From assembly GCA_030247885.1 (NCBI GenBank), contig JAPDRO010000024.1, forward strand, positions 310,001-374,000: DNA of 64,000 bases, in the 5' to 3' direction. Origin of the DNA: Taxawa tesnikishii (nom. ined.). Lineage: Eukaryota > Ascomycota > Dothideomycetes > Dothideales. Below are positions 23,681-34,466 of this stretch, piece after piece (position 1 is the stretch's first letter; each line of letters starts with the position of its first letter). The position numbers and the translations under genes were made by a program. The notes under the pieces are model-generated. The model was not told where the DNA came from. It did not search any database and worked only from the letters and a program-made list of their open reading frames with translations.

Positions 23681-25131
23681 GCGGTGAGGTTGGTGGATGG
23701 ATGGGGATAAAGGACAAAGCAAGATCTGAAGCTCTGCCCCATCGGAGCAGCCAAGCCAACATCCTCCAGTCGAACATCGCAAGTGGGACAGAAGCCTCTG
23801 TTTCTTGATCATCGCAAGTCCCCAGTAAAGGAATGCGAGCGAGTCAATCTATTCTGTTCCTCTGGCATTTCGTCATTCGACTTGGGTCGCAACCCTGCTA
23901 CCACGGGTCTACTGGACAACAAGCCTGATCGCGACGACCTAGCAAGAGGGATCAAAACCCAGGCTTACGGTAGCTCTGGCTGCTCAATCTCATCGTACGC
24001 GGTAAACTCCGTCATAATCAAAGCCTTCATAGAAGCGAAGCAGGACGATCAGCAGACTTGATTTCAATCTCGCATAGTGTGGCCCACGACGAACGCCATT
24101 CTCAAGACGTGGCATGTTCACAGATTGCGGACTAAACCTTCCGTCGCGCTCTTCATCCTACACGATGATCTTACATGTACAAGTCCAAAGTCCTTAATCA
24201 TGGTATGGGGCGTTTTTGGCTTGCAGGATCGCGAAGGTCAGCAGTGACAGGTGGGCTTCTACCACTACAAGCGTCTTAAGGCAAAAGCCACTGACGATTG
24301 TACAAGCATACCTGCACCACCGCCCACGAATCTGCCTTTCACGGCCTAGGTGCATGCGTGAACGATGAAAAGCCAGGCGCGATGGCTGGGACGTATGAGG
24401 TGGGAAGCTACGTCTGCAGGAAACGTGGCACTGATGCAGTTCAGCTTGCTTCCTCCCTTGAACACTTCCTTCTTTCAGTGACCGACGGACCAATCAGATC
24501 GATAGATCGCTAACTACTTCTCCTCGCCTCGTCCGATGCGTATTCGATCTTCCTAGTCGTTGTACTTCCATGCACTCTGCTTGTCCAATACGTCGTCATT
24601 TCAGTGTCAGGAATTACTGGTTACGCTGCTATCGCATGCATGTTCGGGTTGAACCTTACAGATGGTCTCCTGTCTGGGATGCCTGATCGGAATCCAAACC
24701 TACACTTGCGATTTCCTACGCGACCTCAATACAGGACTATAGGCTGTCGTTAAGAACGATGTCACTGGAGGAGTGTCAACATGGCCAGGTTGCAAGCCCG
24801 TTGAAGTTCGCTGCCCCAGATCCGATGACTGTACACTGGCTAGCATCTGTCATGATCCGGCCTCAATCCTTATGTTGTCATGGACCCGTGGGGAACAGCC
24901 ATGGTTCTGTAGCATTGGCGCAATCGCTTGTAAGTTCGGAGGCTGCGATGGATTCAGGCCACCCGCTACGACGCCTGAGTTGGGTATGATCAAGCTTGTA
25001 ATGGGGGTTCCATGCTGGCGACGCAATGCCTAAACATGACTAAGAGGCTCCGCCATACCCTCATCATGGATGGGTACGAAAGAGTCCATGGATCCTCGTA
25101 ATCGTGGGTGCTTTTGTATCTCCACAACAAG
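23681..25131. other. gene-poor region before the P450 pseudogene
   Basis: About 1.45 kb without a supportable gene. Around 24770-24980 a frame has several cysteines (CKPVEVRCPRSDDC), but it lacks an ATG start in frame and a signal peptide, so it may be a relic of a secreted cysteine-rich protein or chance. Confidence 0.4.
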
Positions 25132-26765
25132 ATGTCAGACAAGAAAGTTTTGTTCAATCTCCCCATGTCATTCCCAAGCATCACTCCCTTTGCTGTCATA
25201 GCTCTGGGTGTTGTGGCTGTCTTTCTACTCATCTCCTATCTGCTTGCTTTCCCACATCCTATTCCGGGCATTCCTTACGACAAAGCCTCCGCGAAGAGGT
25301 TGCTGGGTGATCTCCCCGACATGTTTCAACACATGAAAGAGACTGGCCAACTAGCGGATTGGTGGGGGAAGCAGTGTGTTAGGCTCAATTCACCCATCGT
25401 CCAGATATTCTCACGACCCTTTGGAAAACCATTCGTCATCCTCACCGATTTTCGAGAAAGCCAGGATATTGTGATGTGGAGGTCCCAGGAATTTGACCAA
25501 AGTACATTCTTCGTCGATGTCTTTAGCGGTACGCTGCCAGACCACCACAACCCCTGGCAACGGGTGAAGAGTTCAAAGCGCATCGCCGTTTGATAGACGG
25601 GACAATGACGCCAGCATTTCTGAACCAGGTGAGTATTGCCAGGACCCAGTGGATTGCCCTAGTTCCTGTTCTCAATCAGTCTCTCTTAGGTAGCTGTCCC
25701 TCTCATCTATGATGGGATGATGGATATGATACGGTTGTGGCATCTGAAAGCGGAACTGGCCAAGGACCACCCCTTTGAAGCCATCCACGGTGCCTCTCAT
25801 GCCACGCTGGATGCTGTATGGTTGGTAACGCTCGGCTCCTCGGTCAGTACCACTCAGCACTCAATCAATCTATTGGCCTCTCTACCTGATCTTGACCTGC
25901 CTGCGGGCGAAGATGCAGCAATCGAGTTTCCGAAAGCCCCGACTCGACTCTGCCTGGGTTCGAAGCAGTCGTCACGGTTAGCGGCCTCGTCCTGTCTCTG
26001 ATGCCTAAGCCGATCACGAAACAGATCGCTGATAGTATGGAGCTGAGGGTGTCTTCGCCCTTCCCTAGACTCCACCACTGGGCATATAGGCAAACTTGAA
26101 GATACAGGAACGCCACGGCTTACAAAGATGAAGCGATTGTCAGAGCCATACGGGTAACCCTTGGCAATCTCTCGCCGGAACGCACGGAAGGAATTGATAA
26201 GTCTGTCGTGAATCATATAGTGCATCGTGAACGCCTTGCGGCGGAGAAGGAAGGGAGGCAGCCACAGTAAGTAATGTCATTTCTAATCTCTCACCGCCTC
26301 GAATGAAAGCTCATATCAATCACAGGTATAACACTGGCGTAATAAGAGACGAAGTGTTCGTCTTCCTCATGTCCGGCTTCGAAACCACCTCAACAACGAT
26401 ATCCTGGGGTTACAAACTGCTCAGCGACCATCAATACGTGCAGAAAGGTGAGGTGAAGTTCGATGCCAGGGCTGGGCCTTTCATGGGGTTTGGAGTGGGG
26501 CCGAGAGGGTGTTTTGGTGAGTTCGGCCCGCTTCAATCCCCGTCTCCCTCATCTACAAAGGAAATGAGCCGTTGCTAACGGAGTCTGTCCAGGCAAAAAG
26601 TTGGCGTACATTGAACTGCGCACGATATTTGTTCTGGTCATCTAGAACTTTGAGCTCCGGAAGACGCCCGAGAATCTGAGCAGCTATCGCGCTATTGATA
26701 AAGGTACATGCAAACCAATGCAATCTTATGTACAGTTGAAGCCGATTATGAAGCCTACGGGCGAG
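25132..26765 (+). pseudogene. cytochrome P450 pseudogene with an internal deletion
   Basis: Remnant of a membrane-bound fungal P450 monooxygenase. The N-terminus has an anchor (FAVIALGVVAVFLLISYLLA) and the proline-rich hinge HPIPGIPYD. Exons can be followed at 25132-25628, 25691-26266, 26326-26516 and 26593 onward with good splice sites. Helix I is recognisable (FVFLMSGFETTSTTISW), as is the heme-cysteine loop (PFMGFGVGPRGCFG). The segment between them, about 26440-26460, is fused directly: roughly 100 or more residues including the K-helix ExxR motif are gone. In-frame stops occur at 26097-26099 (TGA) and 26643-26645 (TAG), both explainable by C-to-T or G-to-A changes. Two additional one-base slips lie near 25562-25564 and 25950. 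Without ExxR it cannot be an active P450. Its subfamily and former substrate cannot be told. Confidence 0.85.
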
Positions 26766-27211
26766 GAGGTCCTGAGGGACGGTTATGGAAGTCTTTGGAA
26801 TCAGGACGAAGCGCTGCTCAATGTATCTGATGGAGTGACGACAACGCATAGAGCGTACACGATTTGTAGGAAACGAAGCCGAAAGATACAACAACACCTT
26901 CGTGCTGCCTGAGAGTGCGGCGTCGCAAATGCGGCTGTTTTGGTCACAGTTCATCAGGAGCCCGCTCAGCGAATACAAGTTTGTGCAATATGACACAAGC
27001 ACGGTAACTTATCTCACTGAGCGGGAAAATCGCTACACGAGGCGCCGCCGCTGGGCGCGTACGGATAGCGTCCAGATACATCCAGTGTCTTTCCAATCAT
27101 AACTTCATGACTCACGAACGCACATGCGCCGTTCGAATTGGAACAGTCGTCTTGCGACTCCCGATCAGCCGGCTTGAAGCAGCGCCATCTTGTTATTTTC
27201 CTGGCCCGTTC
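26766..27211. other. intergenic region
   Basis: 3' flank of the P450 remnant and 3' end of the next minus-strand gene. The P450 frame runs on to 26912 but past the usual end of the family. No further gene seen. Confidence 0.45.
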
Positions 27212-29152
27212 CTATGCGGGCCGATAACAGTTTGAGGGAGATAGACCGGGGCCATCTGTCTCACTTGCACCACAATTCTGCTCAGCACCATGCGAAGACC
27301 GATGGCCATCAGCAGCGCCGGCCCTCTGTGCTGACGTTTGAGGACTCTGGTTGCCGCCCAGAGCTGTGGATGGCCGGCTAGGATATCCCGCGTTGGCCTG
27401 GGCAGTAGCATCATATGCGTCGAACGGTATGTGTGTGACACTGTATACACTCGATCGCGGACCTGAAGGATTCTCGAGTGCAGGATAAGGGGAGACGTAG
27501 GTAGAGGGCCGGGTCAAGCTCTGAGATGCTTGGAACGGACACCCACTGCCGTAGACCCTAGTGGGGTAGTTTAGTAGATAACGCACGCCTTGAGATAGGC
27601 ATGACTCTTTGCTGGAGGTTGTAGTCAGAGAAGGATAAGGGTCATTGTAGTTTGCAGGCTGGAAGGAGTTTTGGGAAGCTTGAGATAAGTCGGCACTGCC
27701 ATAGACCCTACTACCTCCTGCGTTCGGTGGGAATCGTGCGCCTGCGGATAGGCTTGACGCCACCCTCAGGTCTGTAGTGATAACAGGATTGAGAGCGTTA
27801 TGGTCAGTGGGCTGGACGGGTTTGGGTAGCGCCTGGGGTGAATCCGGTCCGGGATGCAAAACGACAGAACTGATATTGGTAGAGCCTCGACCGCGACTAC
27901 TACGCTTGGGCGGCGTATTTGCTTGAAAGTGGGCGGCGGTGTCCTCGAAAGTGGTAAGGCTGAGTCCAGTGCGCTGGAAGAGGGACTGCGGCCATTGGGG
28001 GCTCTGTGGATCCGCTGGGGAGATCGGCTGGGCGGTTGCAGGATTGGCATTTTGAGGGTTTGTAGTGGCCCCAGCTCGCATTTTCGAGGGCCGCAGTTGG
28101 CTTTGCCTTCTTGTCGTTCCTCGAGCTCTTCCTCCTCCTCTTCTGCGTCCTATCTCCCTTCTTCGCGTGCTGCTGGGTGCCGGCGAGTCTACTGGTAAGG
28201 CATTGCCAGGTGTCCCTGAACGATCTGTGGCTTGCCTTCTCGAGGTTTCGGCACGGTTGGAAGGGATTATAAGCGGCTTTGCTCTCAACATCTCTTCGCG
28301 TGTGACAAAACCAGACCATAAGGCCTTGACGCTGCCGTCGCTGTTGGGAATTTCACGCTTGAGAATACGTACAACAGCCGTTGGTTGATAACCCAGGGTG
28401 GAGTAGTCTCTCGCAGCATATGGGTCCTGGCTTTCGTTGCTTGTGACTACGGTAAGCTGGTAGATCTGTTCATGCTTTTGCCCAAGGAGGTACAACATGG
28501 CTTGCAGGCAGTCTTCATCAAGTTTGCGGCTGTCAAGGATGCCGTCTAGCACGTGATCCAGAGAACCCCTTCTGCCGCCACGATGCTCCTCGCTGCAGAT
28601 AATCCATGCCGACTGTGCATACTCCACGCTATTCTTCTGACAATCTTCAAGCCAGTCGCCGATCGGGGGCGCTTCTGTGCTGACGATGTTGAGCTTGGCA
28701 CAGACGGACTGCATACTGACTGCAAGAGCTTGGAACATGGTGCTTACAGCGCGGGTTGCGTAGAATAGGCCGATCGTCTTTCCGGGGAAAGGAAGGCTAG
28801 TCGTATCGCTTGGCGCATTCACTGTCTGGAAGTAGGCTTGGTTGCCATATTCGATCATCTCTGTCAATGGACCCTGCAGCTGGGTCTTGTTAACTGCGTG
28901 CCTCATGAACCGTACGGAGCAACTAAGGCTTACAAGGGAGGTTGGGCGAGGTGGAAGATTTTGTATGTCCTGCAGGAGGCGTTGGGCGCATCGTTGATCC
29001 TGGTTCTGCTGGGCTACACGGCGGGCAGCTTTTGCGGAGTCGGTTGGATCAGCTAATGGTGGAGGCGGAGCATGAGAAGCGAGCGCTCGACGTTTGTCGA
29101 TCTCCTGATTGAGGCGAACGGAAATTCCCTGGAGCGCGTTGACTAAATCCAT
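27212..29152 (-). CDS. unrecognised 646-residue protein with internal repeats
   Basis: One uninterrupted ATG-initiated frame. I do not recognise it. The N-terminal 320 residues look folded: a charged helix (LQGISVRLNQEIDKRRAL), then FMRHAVNKTQLQGPL and KTIGLFYATRAVSTMF, then SAWIICSEEHRGGRRGSLD and GYQPTAVVRILKREIPN. From about residue 325 the chain is disordered, with a basic Arg/Gly patch (RRREIGRRRGGGRARGTT) that could contact nucleic acid. The C-terminal third holds two diverged copies of a roughly 50-residue unit marked RVYGS...QASQ...PYP.L (about 27620-27720 and 27480-27565). No membrane segment or signal peptide. Base composition is like that of its neighbours. It follows the P450 pseudogene and belongs to the accessory stretch; a lineage-restricted gene is the likeliest reading. 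Confidence 0.6.
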   Translation of the reverse strand: MDLVNALQGISVRLNQEIDKRRALASHAPPPPLADPTDSAKAARRVAQQNQDQRCAQRLLQDIQNLPPRPTSLVSLSCSVRFMRHAVNKTQLQGPLTEMIEYGNQAYFQTVNAPSDTTSLPFPGKTIGLFYATRAVSTMFQALAVSMQSVCAKLNIVSTEAPPIGDWLEDCQKNSVEYAQSAWIICSEEHRGGRRGSLDHVLDGILDSRKLDEDCLQAMLYLLGQKHEQIYQLTVVTSNESQDPYAARDYSTLGYQPTAVVRILKREIPNSDGSVKALWSGFVTREEMLRAKPLIIPSNRAETSRRQATDRSGTPGNALPVDSPAPSSTRRREIGRRRGGGRARGTTRRQSQLRPSKMRAGATTNPQNANPATAQPISPADPQSPQWPQSLFQRTGLSLTTFEDTAAHFQANTPPKRSSRGRGSTNISSVVLHPGPDSPQALPKPVQPTDHNALNPVITTDLRVASSLSAGARFPPNAGGSRVYGSADLSQASQNSFQPANYNDPYPSLTTTSSKESCLSQGVRYLLNYPTRVYGSGCPFQASQSLTRPSTYVSPYPALENPSGPRSSVYSVTHIPFDAYDATAQANAGYPSRPSTALGGNQSPQTSAQRAGAADGHRSSHGAEQNCGASETDGPGLSPSNCYRPA

Positions 29153-30813
29153 CGATTTCCTATTGAATAGTTACTGCATGTGGATTGCTGACGGCTTGTT
29201 GAAAACCCCTCCGGGATCCATAGCTGGCGAGTGGGCAGTTGTGGAAATGCGTAGTCGCAAGGTTAGGTTGACAGTGTCACACGATCAAGGCCTGGCTGCA
29301 GCCTGCTGGCCAGTGGATGTGTTGCGTTTTTGAAGAATTTAGGCGTGTGCATTGATGGACATGCATGGGTGACACGAGCGCGAGAATGGTGAATCAGCGA
29401 AGCAGAGGCGCGCATTGTATTGAGGTCGATAACACTGTGTCGACCGAATGCTTGCTTGGAACCCATGAGAGTTCACGTCGACACGCATGCCACACATGCG
29501 AGTGTTGAACTGGATCACCACTAGCTCAAGCCCTCTAGAGATTCAGACCTACGAGAAGTGCTCTTCTCCTCTACGTCTCACTTCCACGAAAATCAGGTCA
29601 CAGAGTGTAGGAAACAGGAAAGGCTCACTCACCAGGCCCGCTATTCCGTTGACTGCCGCCTTTTCGGTTTCAGGAAGAAAAATCTCCTTGAGAACCATCC
29701 ACGGATACACACTACTAGCTACGGAGATCTGCCATTTATAGTCATGTCACCTTATACATACTGCGTAGCTCCAATCGTCACAGAATGGCCTCCTTAGCTA
29801 AAGGGTCGAAAGATTGTATACTGATTCATGTGCAGGGATCAGAAGGATCTGAGACATCTGTATCAGAGGCTTGAGAGGCGTGCTCTTTGTCCTCTTACTG
29901 GCGCTTGTTGAGCCTGTCCGTTGTGTCTCCCGTTTGCGATTATGATCCGCTTCTTGTTGGTGCTTTTACTGCCAGCCTTTCACGAGCTTCAGATGCATCA
30001 ATCAACACCCGAAGCTCAAGTGTTTGCTTGAGGGCATATTTGTACAAAGACGAGAAGAGAAAAGGCAATAGAGTGTAGTTGATGCAACAGTCTTTCGAAG
30101 ATGTTACTCTGAATTGCAGTAAGAAATGCTGACTAATCAACACAATACGAACGGGAGTGAGACGACATCCCCTTCGCAGCAACATCTAGGTCTCTGTTTT
30201 GATGCATCAAGCGTGTCTCAGCCTTCCATTGAGCACACAATACCATGCGGCTACCTTGCATGAATTTATTCGATGGATGTTCCAGCCACTGGACGAAGCG
30301 GATTCACGGCCACATCTACGCACCTCCGACAGAGGTATTCTTCAGCCTGTATCTCTCATACGCTGGCGTTGTCAGAAGTTGTACTAGTGCAGAATGAGGT
30401 GTTGGCCATTGCGTAGAAGAATTCTTTCCTATATATTCTATCGCCAGTTTCAGAGATGGTCAGCAGGAGTGTCGCAAGGTCACCACCCTTTAACACCTCC
30501 GCAACGCCTACGCTATTCGAATTGGGACCGCTGTTGTGAAGGCCCAGATCACAGTAAGAGACGCTATTTCATCAGAATCACTGAGTGTCCTCTTTGCTGT
30601 CGGAAGCTCTATCTATCCACTTGTTCTTACCTCCCTGAGCTCAAGGAGCTTTGCTAAACACGTCGAACGTACATCCGTCTCATCTATTGCTCGCGCCCTA
30701 CGACATTTTGATGCCGGATCTAACGCCCTTATGCTCTCCGATCCGGAGGACAGCCAGCATGCTCATTACCCCATCATCTTTCCCATCAATCTCTTCAGAA
30801 GACCTTTGATCGC
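29153..30813. other. intergenic region
   Basis: About 1.66 kb between two minus-strand genes. It includes the promoter of the gene ending at 27212 and the 3' flank of the one ending at 30814. The largest plus-strand frame (30536-31048) runs antisense into that gene and looks like a shadow. No gene called. Confidence 0.45.
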
Positions 30814-32835
30814 TCATCGCGGTTCACGACTGGTGCGCTGCTGTCTCAAGAACGGCTTGGGATCTTCTGCATACTCTTGTAGGATGGTCTCTATGGAAGC
30901 GCCCTCCTGCAGCCTCCTCACTAGTTGGTGGACAACGAAGCCGTTTCGGGTGCGCAGCATGTTGACGACAGCGTCAAGGCTGTTGTTCTCAGCCACTAGA
31001 TCATGGTACCTGGCCATTAGGTTCTGGTGCCTAACCCTGAGATCATGATACTTGGTCACGGAAGACTGCAGCTGTTGCAAAAGCCACGCGATCTCGACGG
31101 CGCTAGTGGATGCGGTCAGCGAAGTGTGGGCGTTTCCGCCAATTGCAAGGCTGCCGGATCCTTGCATTGGTGCACCACCAGAACCCATGAAGTCTGTGAC
31201 TCCCACCTGCTCCGATGCCGCAAAAGTGTTGCTGGGACGGCTGTTGTCGTGCTGCGTAGGGGTCAAGAACGCCGCAGTCGGGACCATGTACGTGTTGTTG
31301 TAAATCGGTTGTCCAACGCTGATTCTGAAAGTAGATGTAGCATTGTCGACTGCAGACTGAGGGTGTTGAGAAGACACCGATCTCGAGCCGTGGTAATTGG
31401 CCAGGAAGAGAGTGGCCATCCATGCGTCAATGTCTTCCTCGAGGCTAGAATTTTCGCTCCTGGAGCTTGGTACACTGCCAATACTCGTATCGACAGCGAT
31501 GCTCCTGTCAATTTGGGCAGCGAATGTGACATTGCTGGCTTGCACATCACCCTGCTGGGTGGGAGACAGCGAATAGGCGTCAGGACCTGACTGTAGATGG
31601 CTAACACCTCCAGACTCCGGACCGAAGCTGAATTCTGACGGATGTTCTTCCCTGGACGGCTGAAAGTACTCAGCAAACAGTCCGACTCCGTCCCACGTGG
31701 CCTGAGCGGTACTGCGTTCATAGATGTTGACACGGGTGCCGCTCGACATGGTTCCTGCCGGCTGAGATGAAACCTCTTGGAAACCCTCTGCACCACCAAA
31801 TGGAAAGCGCCGACCAGGCAGCAGACTTTGGGAGGCCTTGCTACCCTGACTGTCGTCGAAGCTGCACATGTAATAGCGATCGAAGATGGCGAGATCTCCG
31901 TCTTCACTGACAAAGTTTTGATTTGCCACATTCGTATCGCTGGCGAGCGGGAAGGGGATAGGCGAGTCGTCGATCTCTATCACAGCAGGACCGCCCGTCA
32001 GAGTGCTGTCGACTCCGCCAAGACCGCTTGTCCTGTTTCGCCCCACGCTGGACGCCTTGATGACTGGAATTTTGGTGCTGCTCCTCCTGCGTGTCGCAGT
32101 GACGACTACGTTGTTCCTTCTTCGCGCGTCATCATGAAGGCTCTTCAGCTGCTCCAGCGTGAACTTCACCTTCGGTTCCAGGAGCTTCAGGTACTGTTCC
32201 AGCCGATGAGGTACATTGCTGCGGTGCATGATCTCCTTTGGGTCTGTTTTGCCCTGGTTCATCCTATTGGCGATGTCTTTGTTGGAAACATGCTGAGCCA
32301 CGTAGAGGAATGTTGGGTTGTCATACCAGAAATATGAGCGAAACTCGAGATCGTTCAAGATGTCCTGGCAACAGGCGTCTTTCGTTGGCTTCTTCACGGT
32401 GGGCATCAAGGCTCCGTGGTTCTTTGTTGGCCGACGAATGAATCTGCGACGCGGAGTACGTCGGGTTGCAAATCCCGGAGCGTTTGCCGATGGACTGTTT
32501 AAGCTGAGTTCCTGGTCTGCGTAGGAAGCATTGGGGGTAGCAATGGAAGCGAGAACACTGACACTAGTATCAGCAGGATACATCGTTCGGGCAAGAGTGG
32601 AGGCCAACTGCTGCTATAAATTCGTCAGCGACCGAATCCCTTCTCCATGAGCTTTACGTACGTCGTAGTTCTGATCAGATATATGGAGATTGTCGGTGCT
32701 GGTGAGAGATGCCAGAGCACCCGCTGTAAACCCAGATACATTAGAAAAGGCAAAGCCGTGAATGATGGTGTTGGAACCTGGGCTACACTGATGGACGCCG
32801 GTGGAATTGATCGAACCGTAAGGCAGCCCTGGCAT
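30814..32835 (-). CDS. unrecognised 657-residue protein with HTH-like and coiled-coil parts
   Basis: Exons 32835-32662 and 32613-30814 (48-bp intron, phase 0). The frame is intact. The start is the first in-frame ATG (MPGLPYGSINS); no earlier one exists before an upstream stop. After a basic segment (RRTPRRRFIRRPTKNHG) comes a compact region, about residues 145-235, with FLYVAQHVSNKDIANRMNQG and HRLEQYLKLLEPKVKFTLEQ, which has helix-turn-helix-like spacing. A long acidic Ser/Gln-rich middle resembles an activation region. The C-terminus is a coiled coil (VEIAWLLQQLQSSVTKYHDL, then ARYHDLVAENNSLDAV) with two near-repeats of YHDL. This layout would suit a transcription regulator, as an inference only. 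I know no family for it. Confidence 0.6.
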
Positions 32836-34466
32836 AAGAGTACCAAATGGGGCAGCATTTCGGGCGACGGAGGGGAAGTTCACGTTGTCGTGGTAAGTGC
32901 TCGTTGCGCTGGAGGCATCGGGTCGCGTGTGGTACGCTGTGTGCGGTTCGAAAGTTGACTTGAACTAACAGGACCTTAGCATTCGATAATCGGATAGAAG
33001 GAGGTCGACATACACCACACTGCGCTTCACTCTGCTCCTGAAACCAACCTCTTCAATAACGCAAAGGCGGACCCAACAATAGGAAAGCATCGATGAACAC
33101 GGCCGAAATACAACGTTTTGGAGATTGCAGTCAGCACCTGGAGGACAGTATAGATAAATCTACGTGAATCGGGACGTCGAGACCTGCAAGGCATTTATAC
33201 AGCCTGCAAAGATTGATCTTACAACGAGTGACTGCTTGCTGCCGTCAAAGACTTGCTTGCGTTACTGGAACATATAGGCGATTGCGATCCCTTCATGGCC
33301 GATGAAACGTAGTAGATTGAAAGACTGTGTGTGCCAAACTTGCAAGTAGAAAAGAAAAATACAATCTCGTTCACGGATAACATCGGAGAGCTAGTAGAGA
33401 AGTCTGAAGAGTGCCAACCTTAAAAATTCACATTAAGTCGATTGTGGAGGTTACTCAAAAGCTGCTTTGAACATCATGCTTAGAAGCGAACAAAAGATTA
33501 ATATTGGACGCACCACGACATCACCTTGTTCTACACCCATAGAAGCAAGCTACCTCAAGCGGCAATTTGCTTGTCGAACAATTATGGTTCATCGTACTCG
33601 GACCAATCCCTGTCCCTTCATATCGAGTGCTTTGACATGCTCAAGACCACTAACGTGATCTTCCTGAACGAATCTAACTGTCTCCAATCGAAACCATACA
33701 ACACACCCTCGTTCCGTTGCCAGTAGTTTTAGTGATCATGGTTTGCTGCCCCATCCCGCTGATGATCCCGATATCCGATGTGATTGACGGATCACTTCTG
33801 ATGTGAGTGGAGGTACTATGAGCCGACCGGCGCCAACGTCATTACCTTATGAGCGATAAGGATGACTTCGATTCCGGTTGTCCAGTCGGAGGTATCGTTG
33901 GTGACACAAGTCCTATAGGCCGGACTTTCTCACCATCTTTGTCGACGTAGGAGGCTCCGGACGTTGACCAGCGGAAGACCTGGGCTGTTGCGTCCCTGTA
34001 CCATTGAATCGCCACCTCGTCAGAGTATGAAGATTGATCAACGAGTCGGTTTTGGAGAGAATCTAGCATTAGGGGGATCATGTTGGGTCTTCCAGTTGAA
34101 ACATGAAAGTCGGACATAAGTGACAGAGAGCAGAATTCATGGAGGAACATCTATCGGGAGGGCGGTAACGCGAAGCACAGATTCGCAGCATGACAAAGTG
34201 CACGAGAGTTGATGTCTCAGATGCAGTGGTTGTGTTCCAGTCCGCATTATATAATAACGTGCTTGACAGACAATCTCCTTGTCGTATGAACCGAAGCTTG
34301 GCGGAGCGGCGGAGCAAGAAAAGCATTCGGGCGGCAAGACGCGTATCCAACTTCCCTATCAGCAGTCGAAGCCGGGCAAGAAGGGCAGGCGAACAACGTA
34401 AAATTGCAAGGAGGAAGAAGTCGTACCAGCGGCAATGCGAAAAACGACTGCTATGTATCTCCGCTT
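32836..34466. other. intergenic region with one weak open frame
   Basis: About 1.6 kb. A 102-codon ATG frame at 33842-34150 (minus) reads plausibly (DEVAIQWYRDATAQVFRW) but has no homologous feature I can name and might be a gene fragment. The rest shows nothing. Confidence 0.4.

Noticed and set aside
24759-25033. Cysteine-rich secreted protein
   Set aside because: The cysteine-bearing frame lacks an ATG and signal peptide; the overlapping ATG frame does not contain the same cysteines.
25132-27212. Secondary-metabolite cluster around the P450
   Set aside because: The P450 is broken and no synthase, transporter or tailoring enzyme lies next to it.
27766-28388. Several frames opposite and across the 27.2-kb gene
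   Set aside because: Shadows of a long coding frame with biased codon use.
30536-31048. 170-codon plus-strand frame
   Set aside because: More than half is antisense to the coiled-coil end of the 30.8-kb gene, and it lacks an identifiable domain.
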